This document shows, one piece after another, positions 38,501 to 47,686 of a stretch of DNA of 64,000 nucleotides. Source of the DNA: Sulfuritalea hydrogenivorans sk43H (GTDB taxonomy: Bacteria > Pseudomonadota > Gammaproteobacteria > Burkholderiales > Rhodocyclaceae). The translations under genes and the position numbers were made by a program. The notes under the pieces were generated by a model. That model searched no databases and had not been told where the DNA came from. It saw only the letters and a program-made list of their open reading frames with translations. Numbering within the stretch: position 1 is the first letter of the stretch; the number at the start of each line of letters is the position of its first letter. The stretch spans positions 1,116,001 through 1,180,000 of the forward strand of contig NZ_AP012547.1 in the NCBI RefSeq assembly GCF_000828635.1. The letters run 5' to 3'.

Positions 38501-40168
38501 TCAGGCGGCGCTTGCAGCTTCCTTTTCCTGCAGTGCGCGCCACATCACTTTGCCAGTGGCGGACTTGGGCAGGGTTTCGACGAACTCGACGATGCGCGGC
38601 GACTTGTAGGCTGCCATGTTGGCGTGCGCCCAGTCGATGATTTCCTGCTCGCTGACCTTGCCGCGCTGGGCCTCCTTGATCACCACGACGGCCTTGACGG
38701 TTTCACCGCGATGCGGATCCCTGACGCCGATCACGCAGGCTTCCTGGATTGCCGGGTGCTGGTACATCAGGGCTTCGACCTCGGCCGGCCAGACCTTGAA
38801 GCCGGAGGCGTTGATCATGCGCTTCAGGCGGTCGACCATGAAGAAATAGCCGTCCTCGTCGACGCGGCCCAGGTCGCCGGTGCGGAACCACTGCTTGCCG
38901 TCGATGTCGACGAAGGCATTGTGCGTCGCTTCAGGATTGTTCCAGTAGCCGAGGAAGACCTGCGGCCCGCGCGTGACGATCTCGCCAACCTCATTGGCGG
39001 GCAGTTCCTTGAAGGTATTGGGGTCGACCACCATCGATTCGGTGTCGAAGATCGGGACGCCGAGGCACTGCTTCTTGGCCCGGTCCGGCGGGTTGATGTG
39101 CGAGGGCGCGATGGTTTCCGACAGGCCGTAGCCTTCGACGTAGGTGATGCCCATGTCGAGCAGCTTTTGCGCGATTGCCTCGGGCATCGCCGCGCCGCCG
39201 CCGCTCATGCGCGTGATGGTGGACAGGTCGTAGTCGCCGAGCTTCGGATTCATCAGGAAGTCGATCACCATGGTCGGGATCGAGGTCCATGAGGTGACGC
39301 CGTAGCGCGCAATGCACTGCGCCGCCGCGTCGCGGTCCCAGCGCGGCAGCAGCACCACGGTGGCGCCGGCCTGCAAGGGGCCGCTCATGCTGCCTTGCAT
39401 GCCGGTGACGTGGAAGAAAGGCAGTACGGCGAGGTACACCGCGTCCTGCTGGATGCCGAACCACTGGTAGCCCGCCATCATGGTATGCATCACCGTGCGG
39501 TGGCTGTGCATGCAACCCTTCGGGTGGCCGGTGGTGCCCGAGGTGTAGGGCATCACGCACAGATCGTCGGGACCGACGGTGATCGGGCCGGGGCGCAGGT
39601 TCGCCGCCAGTACTTCGTTCCACGGCGTGACGCCCGCATCGCCGATGGCCTGGCGCGGCGCCTTGATGAAGTCCGGCACCTTGAGGTCGGTTGCCGCCTT
39701 GAGGTAATCGGCATAGGCGGCAACGACGATCTGTTGCAGGCCCTGGTCGGCACCGTTCCCCAGCAGCGGCTTCATCTGCGGGTAGATGTCCTGCGCCGCG
39801 ATGGCCACCGTGGCGCCGCTGTCCTTGACATAATGGCGCAATTCCTTCGTCATGTTCATCGGATTGACCGGCACCACTACGGCATTGGCGCGCAGGATGG
39901 CGTAATAGGCCAGCACGAACTGCGGGCTGTTCTGCATGTAGAGCAGCACGCGGTCGCCCTTCTTCACGCCCTGCTTTTCCAGCCAGCCGGCGAGGCGTTC
40001 GGCTTCGTCCTTGAATTCGGCGAAGGTGATTTTGGCGTCGTAGAACACCAGATAGGGTTTGTTCGGGTAGCGCCGCGCCGAAACCTCGACGTTGTAGAAC
40101 AGGTCGGTCTCGGGCACGCTCATGTGGCGTGGCAGGCCCTTGGGCCAGAACGCGAAGTGACGGTCGGA
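38501..40168 (-). CDS. Acyl-CoA ligase (AMP-forming), fatty-acid or related acid
   Basis: Activates a carboxylic acid to its CoA thioester. The 555-aa product has the P-loop-like motif MPYTSGTTGHPKGCMHSH, the LPFFHVTGMQGSM core, YGLSET, the adenylate motif WFRTGDLGRVDEDGYFFMVD with RLKRMINASGFKVWPAEVE, and the C-terminal catalytic Lys in LPKSATGKVMWR. The ATG at 40168 (MSDRHFAFWPKGLP) fits the family; the frame opens 11 codons earlier. It is the last gene of the minus-strand catabolic run and is separated from the acyl-CoA dehydrogenase by a hairpin element. Confidence 0.9.
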   Translation of the reverse strand, partial: SDRHFAFWPKGLPRHMSVPETDLFYNVEVSARRYPNKPYLVFYDAKITFAEFKDEAERLAGWLEKQGVKKGDRVLLYMQNSPQFVLAYYAILRANAVVVPVNPMNMTKELRHYVKDSGATVAIAAQDIYPQMKPLLGNGADQGLQQIVVAAYADYLKAATDLKVPDFIKAPRQAIGDAGVTPWNEVLAANLRPGPITVGPDDLCVMPYTSGTTGHPKGCMHSHRTVMHTMMAGYQWFGIQQDAVYLAVLPFFHVTGMQGSMSGPLQAGATVVLLPRWDRDAAAQCIARYGVTSWTSIPTMVIDFLMNPKLGDYDLSTITRMSGGGAAMPEAIAQKLLDMGITYVEGYGLSETIAPSHINPPDRAKKQCLGVPIFDTESMVVDPNTFKELPANEVGEIVTRGPQVFLGYWNNPEATHNAFVDIDGKQWFRTGDLGRVDEDGYFFMVDRLKRMINASGFKVWPAEVEALMYQHPAIQEACVIGVRDPHRGETVKAVVVIKEAQRGKVSEQEIIDWAHANMAAYKSPRIVEFVETLPKSATGKVMWRALQEKEAASAA

Positions 40169-40213
40169 CATAGATTTCCTCACTGCCTTGGTTGTGCTCA
40201 CATCAAATTCCTC

Positions 40214-40320
40214 ACCGCGGAGGCGCAGAGGCGCAGAGAAAGGCGACGCAGAGAAATCAATCGAGGATATTTGCTTCTGTCTTCCTCTGCGTGATCTCTG
40301 CGTCTCCGCGCCTCCGCGGT
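40214..40320. repeat. Intercistronic inverted repeat, type 1, copy 1
   Basis: Arms of 26 nt: accgcggaggcgcagaggcg then cagaga (40214-40239) and its imperfect complement (40295-40320), differing at two positions, with a 55-nt loop that has a further cgcagaga / tcctctgcg pairing. Followed by aaagggtttg, as is the copy at 47563. Confidence 0.85.
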
Positions 40321-40331
40321 AAAGGGTTTGC

Positions 40332-41555
<1,224 letters not shown>

Positions 41556-41602
41556 GATGTGTCCTCGGTGGTGTGGTTCGTATCAGGTTAAAAGAGGCAG
41601 TT

Positions 41603-41682
41603 GATCCGCAGATTTCGCAGATTACGCAGATGGATCAATGAAGGCCGAGTGTTCATCTGTGAAAATCTGCGTAATCTGCGGA
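41603..41682. repeat. Intercistronic inverted repeat, type 2, copy 1
   Basis: Left arm gatccgcagatttcgcagat then tacgcagatg (41603-41632), right arm catctgtgaaaatctgcgta then atctgcgga (41654-41682), forming a long imperfect hairpin between the acyl-CoA dehydrogenase and the kinase gene. Confidence 0.85.
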
Positions 41683-41691
41683 AACCGGGTT

Positions 41692-42759
41692 TCAGTGGCT
41701 TGCCAGCAGGCGTTCGACCTGACGCCAGGCTTCTTCGGCCAGTGGCCGGGCGCGCTTGCCGGTTTCGATGGCTTCGGTGCTCGACGCGTTGCCTTGCAGG
41801 GCGCGCGCCATGATGCCTTGCAGGATGCCGGCCAGGCGGAACATGTTGAAGGCCATGTAGTACTCCCATTCCTTCGGCGGAATCGGTGCGCGGCCGGTAC
41901 GTTTGCAGTAGGCGGCGACGTAATCGGCTTCGGCCGGAATGCCCAGCGCGGCGAGGTCGTTGCCGGCGAGGCCGCGGAACTGGCCCGGCGACAACCGCCA
42001 GGTCATGCAGTGGTAGGCGAAGTCGGCCAAAGGATGGCCCAGGGTCGACAACTCCCAGTCGAGCACGGCGAGGATGCGCGGTTCGGTGGGGTGGAACACC
42101 GTGTTGTCGAGGCGGAAGTCGCCATGCACGACGCTGGTTTCGTCACCGGCCGGAATGTTCTGCGGCAACCAGTCGATCAGCTTGTCCATGGCCTCGATCT
42201 TTTCGGTTTCCGAGGCGCGGTACTGCTTGCTCCAGCGCGCCACCTGGCGTTCGAGATACTGGCCTGGCTTGCCGTAGTCGGCGAGGCCAACGGCGGCGTA
42301 ATCCACCCGGTGCAGTGCGGCGATGACGCGGTTCATCTCGTCGAAGATCGCGCCGCGCTGTGCCGGCGTCATGCCGGGCAGCGACGGGTCCCACATGATG
42401 CGGCCGTCGACGCAATCCATGATGTAGAACATGGTGCCGATCACGGAGTCGTCTTCGCACAGGGCCCAGGCCTTCGCCACCGGCACGTCGGTGGCGGCCA
42501 GCGCCGAGATCACCTTGTATTCCCGGTCCACCGCGTGGGCGCTGGGCAGCAGCTTGCCTGGCGGCTTGCGGCGCAGCACGTACTTGCGGCCGCCGGCCGT
42601 GAGCAGGAAGGTCGGGTTGGATTGCCCGCCCTTGAACTTCTCGACCTGCAAGTCGCCGGCGAAACCCTCGACGTGGCTTCTCATCCATGCCGCAAGGCTG
42701 GCGGTGTCGAGGGCGTCTTTCTCCGTGACCGGACGCGTACCGGTATGCGCGTTGCTCAT
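41692..42759 (-). CDS. Aminoglycoside-phosphotransferase-like kinase, probable hydroxyacyl-CoA kinase
   Basis: A 355-aa protein kinase-like fold enzyme: FKGGQSNPTFLLTAGGRKYV with the ATP-binding Lys in VLRRKP, the catalytic loop SVVHGDFRLDNTVFHP and the metal site AVLDWELSTLGHPLADFAYH. Together with a neighbouring acyl-CoA dehydrogenase this matches the kinase half of human ACAD10/11 and LvaA, which phosphorylate the 4-hydroxyl of 4-hydroxyacyl-CoAs. It is not an antibiotic-resistance enzyme by context. The ATG at 42759 begins MSNAHTGTRPV; it ends 2 nt before the oxidoreductase stop on the same strand. Confidence 0.88.
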   Translation of the reverse strand: MSNAHTGTRPVTEKDALDTASLAAWMRSHVEGFAGDLQVEKFKGGQSNPTFLLTAGGRKYVLRRKPPGKLLPSAHAVDREYKVISALAATDVPVAKAWALCEDDSVIGTMFYIMDCVDGRIMWDPSLPGMTPAQRGAIFDEMNRVIAALHRVDYAAVGLADYGKPGQYLERQVARWSKQYRASETEKIEAMDKLIDWLPQNIPAGDETSVVHGDFRLDNTVFHPTEPRILAVLDWELSTLGHPLADFAYHCMTWRLSPGQFRGLAGNDLAALGIPAEADYVAAYCKRTGRAPIPPKEWEYYMAFNMFRLAGILQGIMARALQGNASSTEAIETGKRARPLAEEAWRQVERLLASH

Positions 42760-42761
42760 TT

Positions 42762-43757
42762 TCAGGTCAGCTTTACGAGTTGCTTGCCGAAGTTGCCGCC
42801 CTTGAGCAGGCTGATGAAGGCGGCGGGTGCGGCGGCGAGGCCATCGGCCACGCTCTCGCGGTACTTGATGCGGCCAGAGGCGACGTGGCCGGCGAGTTCC
42901 TTCAGCGCCGGGGGCCAGCGCGAGAGGTCGTCGGAGACGATGAAGCCCTGCATCCTGATGCGGTTGATCAGCACCGCGCCGATGTTCTGCATCGGGTAGG
43001 GCGCCGAGTTGTATTGCGCGATCAGGCCGCAGACAGCGATGCGCGAGAAGGGGTTCATGCGCGTCAGCAGGGTGTCGAAAATCTCGCCGCCGACGTTTTC
43101 GAACAGGCAGTCGATGCCTTTTGGCGTGGCTTCCTTCAGGTCGCCGCGCAGATTGCCGGCCTTGTAGTCGATGCAGGCGTCGAAGCCAAGCTCCTCCACC
43201 ACGTAGCGGCACTTCTCCGCGCCGCCGGCGATGCCGACCGCGCGCGCGCCGTGGATCTTCGCCAGTTGGCCGACCACGCTGCCCACCGCTCCGGAGGCGG
43301 CGGTGACCACCACGGTTTCGCCGGCTTTCGGTGCGCAGATGTCCATCAACCCGACCCAGGCGGTGACGCCGGGCATGCCGAGCACGCCGAGGTAGGCGGA
43401 CAGCGGCACGGCACTGGCGTCGACCTTTTGCAAGGCGGCGCCGTCGGCGACGGCCCATGTTTGCCAGCCCATTGCACCGACCACGGTGTCGCCGACGGCG
43501 AACTTGGGATGATTCGACTTGACGACTTCGCCGGCGGTGCCGCCGACCATGACTTCGCCGATCTCGACCGACTTGGCGTAGGACTTGGCTTCGGACATGC
43601 GGCCGCGCATGTAGGGGTCGAGCGACAGCCAGCGGTTCCTGACCAGCACCTGGTTGGCGCCGGGTTCCGGAATCGGGCTTTCTTCAAGGCGGAAATTGCT
43701 TTCCTCGACCCAGGCCGCGGGGCGGTTGGCGAGGACGATTTTCTGGTTCTTTTCCAT
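42762..43757 (-). CDS. NADP-dependent medium-chain oxidoreductase (MDR/leukotriene B4 dehydrogenase-like, CurA type)
   Basis: A 331-aa zinc-free MDR enzyme reducing an activated double bond or related substrate. MEKNQKIVLANRPAAWVEES, LSLDPYMRGRMSEAKSY, the Rossmann motif VVVTAASGAVGSVVGQLAKI, GIDCLFENVGGEIFDTLL and RIAVCGLIAQYN are diagnostic of the CurA/PTGR family. It is located between the kinase and the thioesterase on the same strand, so it is probably part of the same pathway. Confidence 0.88.
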   Translation of the reverse strand: MEKNQKIVLANRPAAWVEESNFRLEESPIPEPGANQVLVRNRWLSLDPYMRGRMSEAKSYAKSVEIGEVMVGGTAGEVVKSNHPKFAVGDTVVGAMGWQTWAVADGAALQKVDASAVPLSAYLGVLGMPGVTAWVGLMDICAPKAGETVVVTAASGAVGSVVGQLAKIHGARAVGIAGGAEKCRYVVEELGFDACIDYKAGNLRGDLKEATPKGIDCLFENVGGEIFDTLLTRMNPFSRIAVCGLIAQYNSAPYPMQNIGAVLINRIRMQGFIVSDDLSRWPPALKELAGHVASGRIKYRESVADGLAAAPAAFISLLKGGNFGKQLVKLT

Positions 43758-43784
43758 GGTGGGGAGGACCTGTTGGTTTGGGTT

Positions 43785-43813
43785 GGAAAGTCGGCGCTGG
43801 CGCTACGGCGATT
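43785..43813 (+). repeat. Short dispersed repeat, copy 4
   Basis: ggaaagtcggcgctggcgct then acggcgatt, in the 63-bp gap between the oxidoreductase and the thioesterase genes. Confidence 0.6.
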
Positions 43814-43820
43814 GCTGTCT

Positions 43821-44225
43821 CTATTCTGTCTTTGCGCGGGTTTCGCGGCGCAGCTTGAAGGTGCCGAGCGATTTTGCGATCAGTTCGCCGGACTCGTCGA
43901 AGGCCTCGCCCTCGCAGAAGTGCAGCGAGTTGCCGCCGCGCAGCAGCTTGCCCTCGGCGACGATGCGGCCTTTCGCCGAACGGATGAAACTGAGCGACAT
44001 GTCGATGGTCATGACGCCGCCGACATGGTCGTGCGCGGTGCGCGCCGCGACGGCCATGGCGACGTCGAGCATGGTCATGATGACGCCGCCGTGGGAGACC
44101 TCGAAGCTGTTCATCAGCTCCGGGCGCAGTTCGAGCGAGATACGCGAGCGCCCGCCCTCGGCCATCTCGGCCTTGACGCCGAGATGCTTGAGGAAGGGAA
44201 CCTTGAGGCCGAAGAAGTCGGACAT
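43821..44225 (-). CDS. PaaI-family hotdog thioesterase
   Basis: Hydrolyses acyl- or aryl-CoA thioesters. The 134-aa hotdog-fold protein has the conserved MNSFEVSHGGVIMTMLDVAM segment with the active-site helix, MTIDMSLSFIRSAKGRIVAEG and GEAFDESGELIAKSLGTFKL. The coding region looks complete, but an IS5-family element is inserted so that its 4-bp target duplication (TTAA) lies directly before the ATG; no ribosome binding site remains, so expression is probably reduced or depends on the element. Confidence 0.88.
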   Translation of the reverse strand: MSDFFGLKVPFLKHLGVKAEMAEGGRSRISLELRPELMNSFEVSHGGVIMTMLDVAMAVAARTAHDHVGGVMTIDMSLSFIRSAKGRIVAEGKLLRGGNSLHFCEGEAFDESGELIAKSLGTFKLRRETRAKTE

Positions 44226-45424
44226 TTAAGGAAATGCTGAACAAGCCACCGCAAAAAACGGCGACGGGCTGAAATAGAGACGAAACTGTGACGGAAATGC
44301 CATATTCATGGGGTGCTTGGCCCATTCGGGAGCGGATAAGGGGGAATTCTCCCTTGTCTTGCTCATGCCGGACGCACCTCTCCCGTCAATGGTCGTGCCC
44401 ACATGCTGACGTTGAGCATCGCCAGCATGGCAAAGGCGCGATTGGCGTTCTTTGCCAGACCGCGATAGCGAACCTTGGCAAAGCCCCACAGGCGCTTCAC
44501 GGTCAGGAACGGGTGCTCGACCTTGGATCGCACGCTGGACTTGCGGCGGTTGGTTTCCTTGTCGGCGTCCGTCAGCGGGTTGTTCCGATAGGCGCGCTTG
44601 TTGGTGAAGTCCTTCGCCTTCGGCGCGATGACCTTCAGCCGCTTACGCTGCTCTTGGCCCCGATAGGCGCTGTCGCCGTAGAAGCGAGTTTCCGCACCAT
44701 GCAGCAGGTTCGGCACTTGGTGGCTGTCATGAACGTTGGCGGCCGTGACGCTGGCGCTATGGACCAGTCCGCTCTGGCTGTCCGTGCCGATGTGCAGCTT
44801 CATGCCGAAGTGCCACTCGTTGCCCTTCTTGGTCTGGTGCATCTCCGGGTCGCGGCTCTTCTCCTGGTTCTTGGTCGAGGGCGGCGCGGCAATCAGGGTG
44901 GCATCGACAATCGTGCCGCCGGAGAGCTTCATGCCGTTGGCCAGCAGCAATTCGCCGATCTTGGCGAACATGGCGGCTCCCAGATCGTGACGTTCCAGAA
45001 GATGCCGAAAGTGCAGCAGGGTCGTGGCGTCTGGCACCCGTTCCCGGCCCAGGTCGATGCGGCAGAACTCACGAAACACGGGGACATCGTAGAGGGCGTC
45101 TTCACAGGCTTCGTCGGCCAGGTTGAACCAGTTGGCGACGCAGTACATCCGCAGCATGCGCTCCAGTCCCACCGGTGGCCGGCCATTCCCGGCCTTCGGG
45201 TAATGCGGTTCAATCACGGCGCAGAACTCGGCCCACGGCATCAGGCGATCCATCCGCGCCAGAAACTCCGCCTTGCGCGTCGCACGGTTGTGCTTCTCGA
45301 ATCCTCGTGTCGCCGCCAGCGTCATTTGTTTCATCGTTCTATCCCTTGTGATCAACACTCTTTGTCTGACCCAATGACGATGAGATCGTTCACAGTGTTT
45401 GTACCTTATTCAGTGTTTCCTTAA
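44226..45424 (-). mobile_element. IS5-family insertion sequence, complete, with TTAA target duplication
   Basis: Terminal inverted repeats GGAAATGCTGAACAAG (44230-44245) and, at the right, the complement of GGAAACACTGAATAAG (45405-45420), 12 of 16 identical. They are flanked by TTAA on both sides (44226-44229, 45421-45424), fitting the YTAR 4-bp target typical of IS5. The element proper is 1191 bp with one transposase gene. It lies between the thioesterase ATG and the dispersed element copy B. Confidence 0.9.
44363..45358 (-). CDS. IS5-family transposase
   Basis: A full-length DDE transposase (331 aa; an inner ATG at 45334 gives MKQMTLAATRGFEKHNRATR). It has the N-terminal DUF772-type domain with YPKAGNGRPPVGLERMLRMY, the first catalytic Asp in GGTIVDATLIAAPPSTKN, the second in FYGDSAYRGQEQRKRL and the Glu in RSKVEHPFLTVKRLWGFAKV. 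No frameshift or stop is seen, so the element may still be active. Confidence 0.94.
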   Translation of the reverse strand: MLITRDRTMKQMTLAATRGFEKHNRATRKAEFLARMDRLMPWAEFCAVIEPHYPKAGNGRPPVGLERMLRMYCVANWFNLADEACEDALYDVPVFREFCRIDLGRERVPDATTLLHFRHLLERHDLGAAMFAKIGELLLANGMKLSGGTIVDATLIAAPPSTKNQEKSRDPEMHQTKKGNEWHFGMKLHIGTDSQSGLVHSASVTAANVHDSHQVPNLLHGAETRFYGDSAYRGQEQRKRLKVIAPKAKDFTNKRAYRNNPLTDADKETNRRKSSVRSKVEHPFLTVKRLWGFAKVRYRGLAKNANRAFAMLAMLNVSMWARPLTGEVRPA

Positions 45425-45575
45425 CGTGAAACAGCTTGTTCGGGGCGACTGGCATTGGTCGAGCGAAGCGAGCAAATCGGTAGCCCCCCGTGAGGGGGGA
45501 CGGGGGGGCGGGCCACTAATTTGCTTTTCGCGTGTTTCATCTTCTGCGGATGGAGCTTGCTGGCATGAGCGTTAA
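45421..45575 (+). repeat. Dispersed GC-rich palindromic element, copy B
   Basis: ttaacgtgaaacagcttgtt, then gagcgaagcgagc, the hairpin tagccccccgtgagggggga, a G-run, ttttcgcgtgtttcatcttc and catgagcgtta. Same ordered blocks as copies A (opposite strand) and C. Its left edge shares TTAA with the IS5 target duplication; its right edge reaches the SDR gene stop. Confidence 0.75.
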
Positions 45576-46345
45576 AAAGTCATGCTGCCGCCATCGACGG
45601 CCAGCGCCTGGCCGGTGATGTGGCGCCCGGCTTCGGAGGCGAGCAGAACCACCGTGCCCTTCAGGTCCTCGTCGCCGCCGACGCGGCCCAGCGCGGTGCC
45701 GGCGATGATGCGGTCGCCGAGTTTTTCCATGATGCCGCTGGCCATCTTCGAGGGGAAGAAGCCTGGGCAGATGGCATTGACGTTGATGTTGTACCTGCCC
45801 CATTCGGCGGCCAGGGTGCGCACGAAATTGACGTCGGCGCCCTTGCTGGTGTTGTAGGCGATGGTCTGCATGTCCGGCGGATTGCCGCGCAGGCCGGCGA
45901 TCGAGGCGGTGACGATGACCTTGCCCGACTTCTGCGGGATGAAGGCGCGCTTGCCGACTTCCTGCGTCAGGAAGAACATGCCATTGACGTTGAGGTTGAT
46001 CACCTTCATCCAGGCGTCGAAGGGATAGTCCTCGGCCGGCGCACCCCAGGTGGCGCCGGCGTTATTCACCAGGATGTCGATCCTGCCGTAGTGCTCCAGA
46101 ACCTTGGTCACGAGGCCGGGAATCTGGTCGAACTTCGACAGGTCGTTGGTCACGGTGAGCACCTCGACACCGAGCTTTTCGAGGTGGGACTTGGCTTCCG
46201 CCAGTTCGTCGGTCTTGCGCGCCGTGATGGCGAGCTTGGCGCCCATTTCACCGAGTGCCTCGGCCATCTGCAAGCCGAGGCCGCGCGAGCCGCCGGTGAT
46301 GATCGCGACCTTGCCGGTCAGATCGAATAACTGTTTCACGCCCAT
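45572..46345 (-). CDS. Short-chain dehydrogenase/reductase
   Basis: NAD(P)-dependent oxidoreductase, 257 aa: IITGGSRGLGLQMAEALGEM (cofactor motif), ILVNNAGATW, the active-site Ser in TASIAG and Tyr/Lys in YNTSKGADVNFVRTLAAEWG, and VNAICPGFFPSKM; ending GQALAVDGGSMTF as in glucose/3-hydroxyacyl-type SDRs. In this cluster it may oxidise a hydroxyacyl-CoA or hydroxyacid intermediate. It lies 12 nt after the thiolase on the same strand. Confidence 0.88.
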   Translation of the reverse strand: MGVKQLFDLTGKVAIITGGSRGLGLQMAEALGEMGAKLAITARKTDELAEAKSHLEKLGVEVLTVTNDLSKFDQIPGLVTKVLEHYGRIDILVNNAGATWGAPAEDYPFDAWMKVINLNVNGMFFLTQEVGKRAFIPQKSGKVIVTASIAGLRGNPPDMQTIAYNTSKGADVNFVRTLAAEWGRYNINVNAICPGFFPSKMASGIMEKLGDRIIAGTALGRVGGDEDLKGTVVLLASEAGRHITGQALAVDGGSMTF

Positions 46346-46357
46346 TTTCGTATCCCC

Positions 46358-47536
46358 TCAAACAACTTCAAACAAACCGGCTGCACCTTGCCCGCCGCCA
46401 ATGCACATGGTGACGACGACGAGCTTCGCGCCGCGCCGCTTGCCCTCGATCAGCGCATGGCCGACCAGGCGCGCGCCGGAGACGCCGTAGGGATGGCCGA
46501 CGGCGATCGCGCCGCCATTCACATTGAGGCGATCCAGCGGGATGCCCAGCGTGTCGGCGCTGTAGAGCACCTGCACGGCGAAGGCTTCGTTGAGTTCCCA
46601 TAGGTCGATGTCCGCCACTGTGAGCCCGGCCTTCTTCAACAGCTTGGGTACCGCGAACACCGGGCCGATGCCCATCTCGTCGGGCTCGCAGCCGGCCACT
46701 GCAAAGCCGCGGAAGATGCCCAGCGGGGTCAGGCCCTTTCTTTCCGCGACGGTGGCGTTCATCACCACGGAAGCCGAGGAGCCGTCGGAGAACTGGCTGG
46801 CGTTGCCGGCGGTGATGACGCCGCCCGGCAGCGCCGAGCGGATCTTGGAGACACCTTCCAGCGTCGTGTCGGGGCGGATGCCCTCGTCGGCGGCGATGGT
46901 GACTTCCTTTGTCGACAATGCGCCGGTGGCCTTGTCGGCGACACCCATGGTCACGGTCATCGGTACGATCTCGTCGGCGAACTTTCCTGCGGCCTGACCG
47001 GCAGCGGCGCGCAACTGGCTGTTCACGCCGTATTCGTCCTGGCGATCCTTGCCGATCTTGTAGCGCTTGGCCACCTGTTCGGCGGTCTGCAGCATGCTCC
47101 AGTACACCTCGGGCTTGATTTTCAGCAGCGCGGGGTCGGTGATCATGTGGCGATTGGCTTCCTGCTGCACGCAGGAAATGCTCTCGACGCCGCCCGCGAC
47201 CAGGATGTCGCACTCGCCGGCGATGATGCGCTGGGCCGCCATGGCGATGGTCTGCAGCCCCGAGGAGCAGAAGCGGTTGACCGTGGCGCCGGGCACCGTC
47301 ACCGGCAGGCCGGCGGCCAGCGCGATCTGGCGTGCGATGTTGCTGCCTGTCGCGCCTTCCGGCGTGGCGCAGCCCATCAGCACGTCTTCGACCTCGGCCG
47401 GATCGATTTTGGCGCGGGCCACGGCGTGCTTCACGGAATGCGCGCCGAGGGTGGCGCCATGGGTCATGTTGAAAGCGCCTTTCCAGGACTTGGCCAGTCC
47501 GGTGCGGGCGGTGGATACGATAACGGCATCAGTCAT
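46358..47536 (-). CDS. Acetyl-CoA acyltransferase (thiolase), beta-oxidation type
   Basis: Thiolytic cleavage of 3-ketoacyl-CoA, 392 aa. Active-site Cys in [20 protein letters not shown], His in [20 protein letters not shown] and second Cys in [15 protein letters not shown]. The CSSGL sequence and the neighbour FadB-type gene point to fatty-acid beta-oxidation (FadA-like). It follows the FadB gene across a hairpin element in one transcriptional direction. Confidence 0.92.
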   Translation of the reverse strand: MTDAVIVSTARTGLAKSWKGAFNMTHGATLGAHSVKHAVARAKIDPAEVEDVLMGCATPEGATGSNIARQIALAAGLPVTVPGATVNRFCSSGLQTIAMAAQRIIAGECDILVAGGVESISCVQQEANRHMITDPALLKIKPEVYWSMLQTAEQVAKRYKIGKDRQDEYGVNSQLRAAAGQAAGKFADEIVPMTVTMGVADKATGALSTKEVTIAADEGIRPDTTLEGVSKIRSALPGGVITAGNASQFSDGSSASVVMNATVAERKGLTPLGIFRGFAVAGCEPDEMGIGPVFAVPKLLKKAGLTVADIDLWELNEAFAVQVLYSADTLGIPLDRLNVNGGAIAVGHPYGVSGARLVGHALIEGKRRGAKLVVVTMCIGGGQGAAGLFEVV

Positions 47537-47562
47537 GTGATTCTCCTAAAACCTAATAATCC

Positions 47563-47674
47563 ACCGCGGAGGCGCAGAGGCGCAGAGAAAAACACGCAGA
47601 GGAAAAGCTATGCAAACAGGAGCTTGCACTGTGCCTTTCTCTGCGCATCCTCTGCGCCTCCGCGCCTCTGCGGT
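47563..47674. repeat. Intercistronic inverted repeat, type 1, copy 2
   Basis: Left arm accgcggaggcgcagaggcg then cagagaaa (47563-47590), right arm tctgcgcctccgcgcctctg then cggt (47651-47674), with the same trailing aaagggtttg as the copy at 40214. Between the thiolase and FadB-type genes. Confidence 0.85.
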
Positions 47675-47686
47675 AAAGGGTTTGTT

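Noticed and set aside
41692-42759. Aminoglycoside resistance gene
   Set aside because: Only the fold is shared; the gene lies in an acyl-CoA catabolic cluster next to its usual acyl-CoA dehydrogenase partner.
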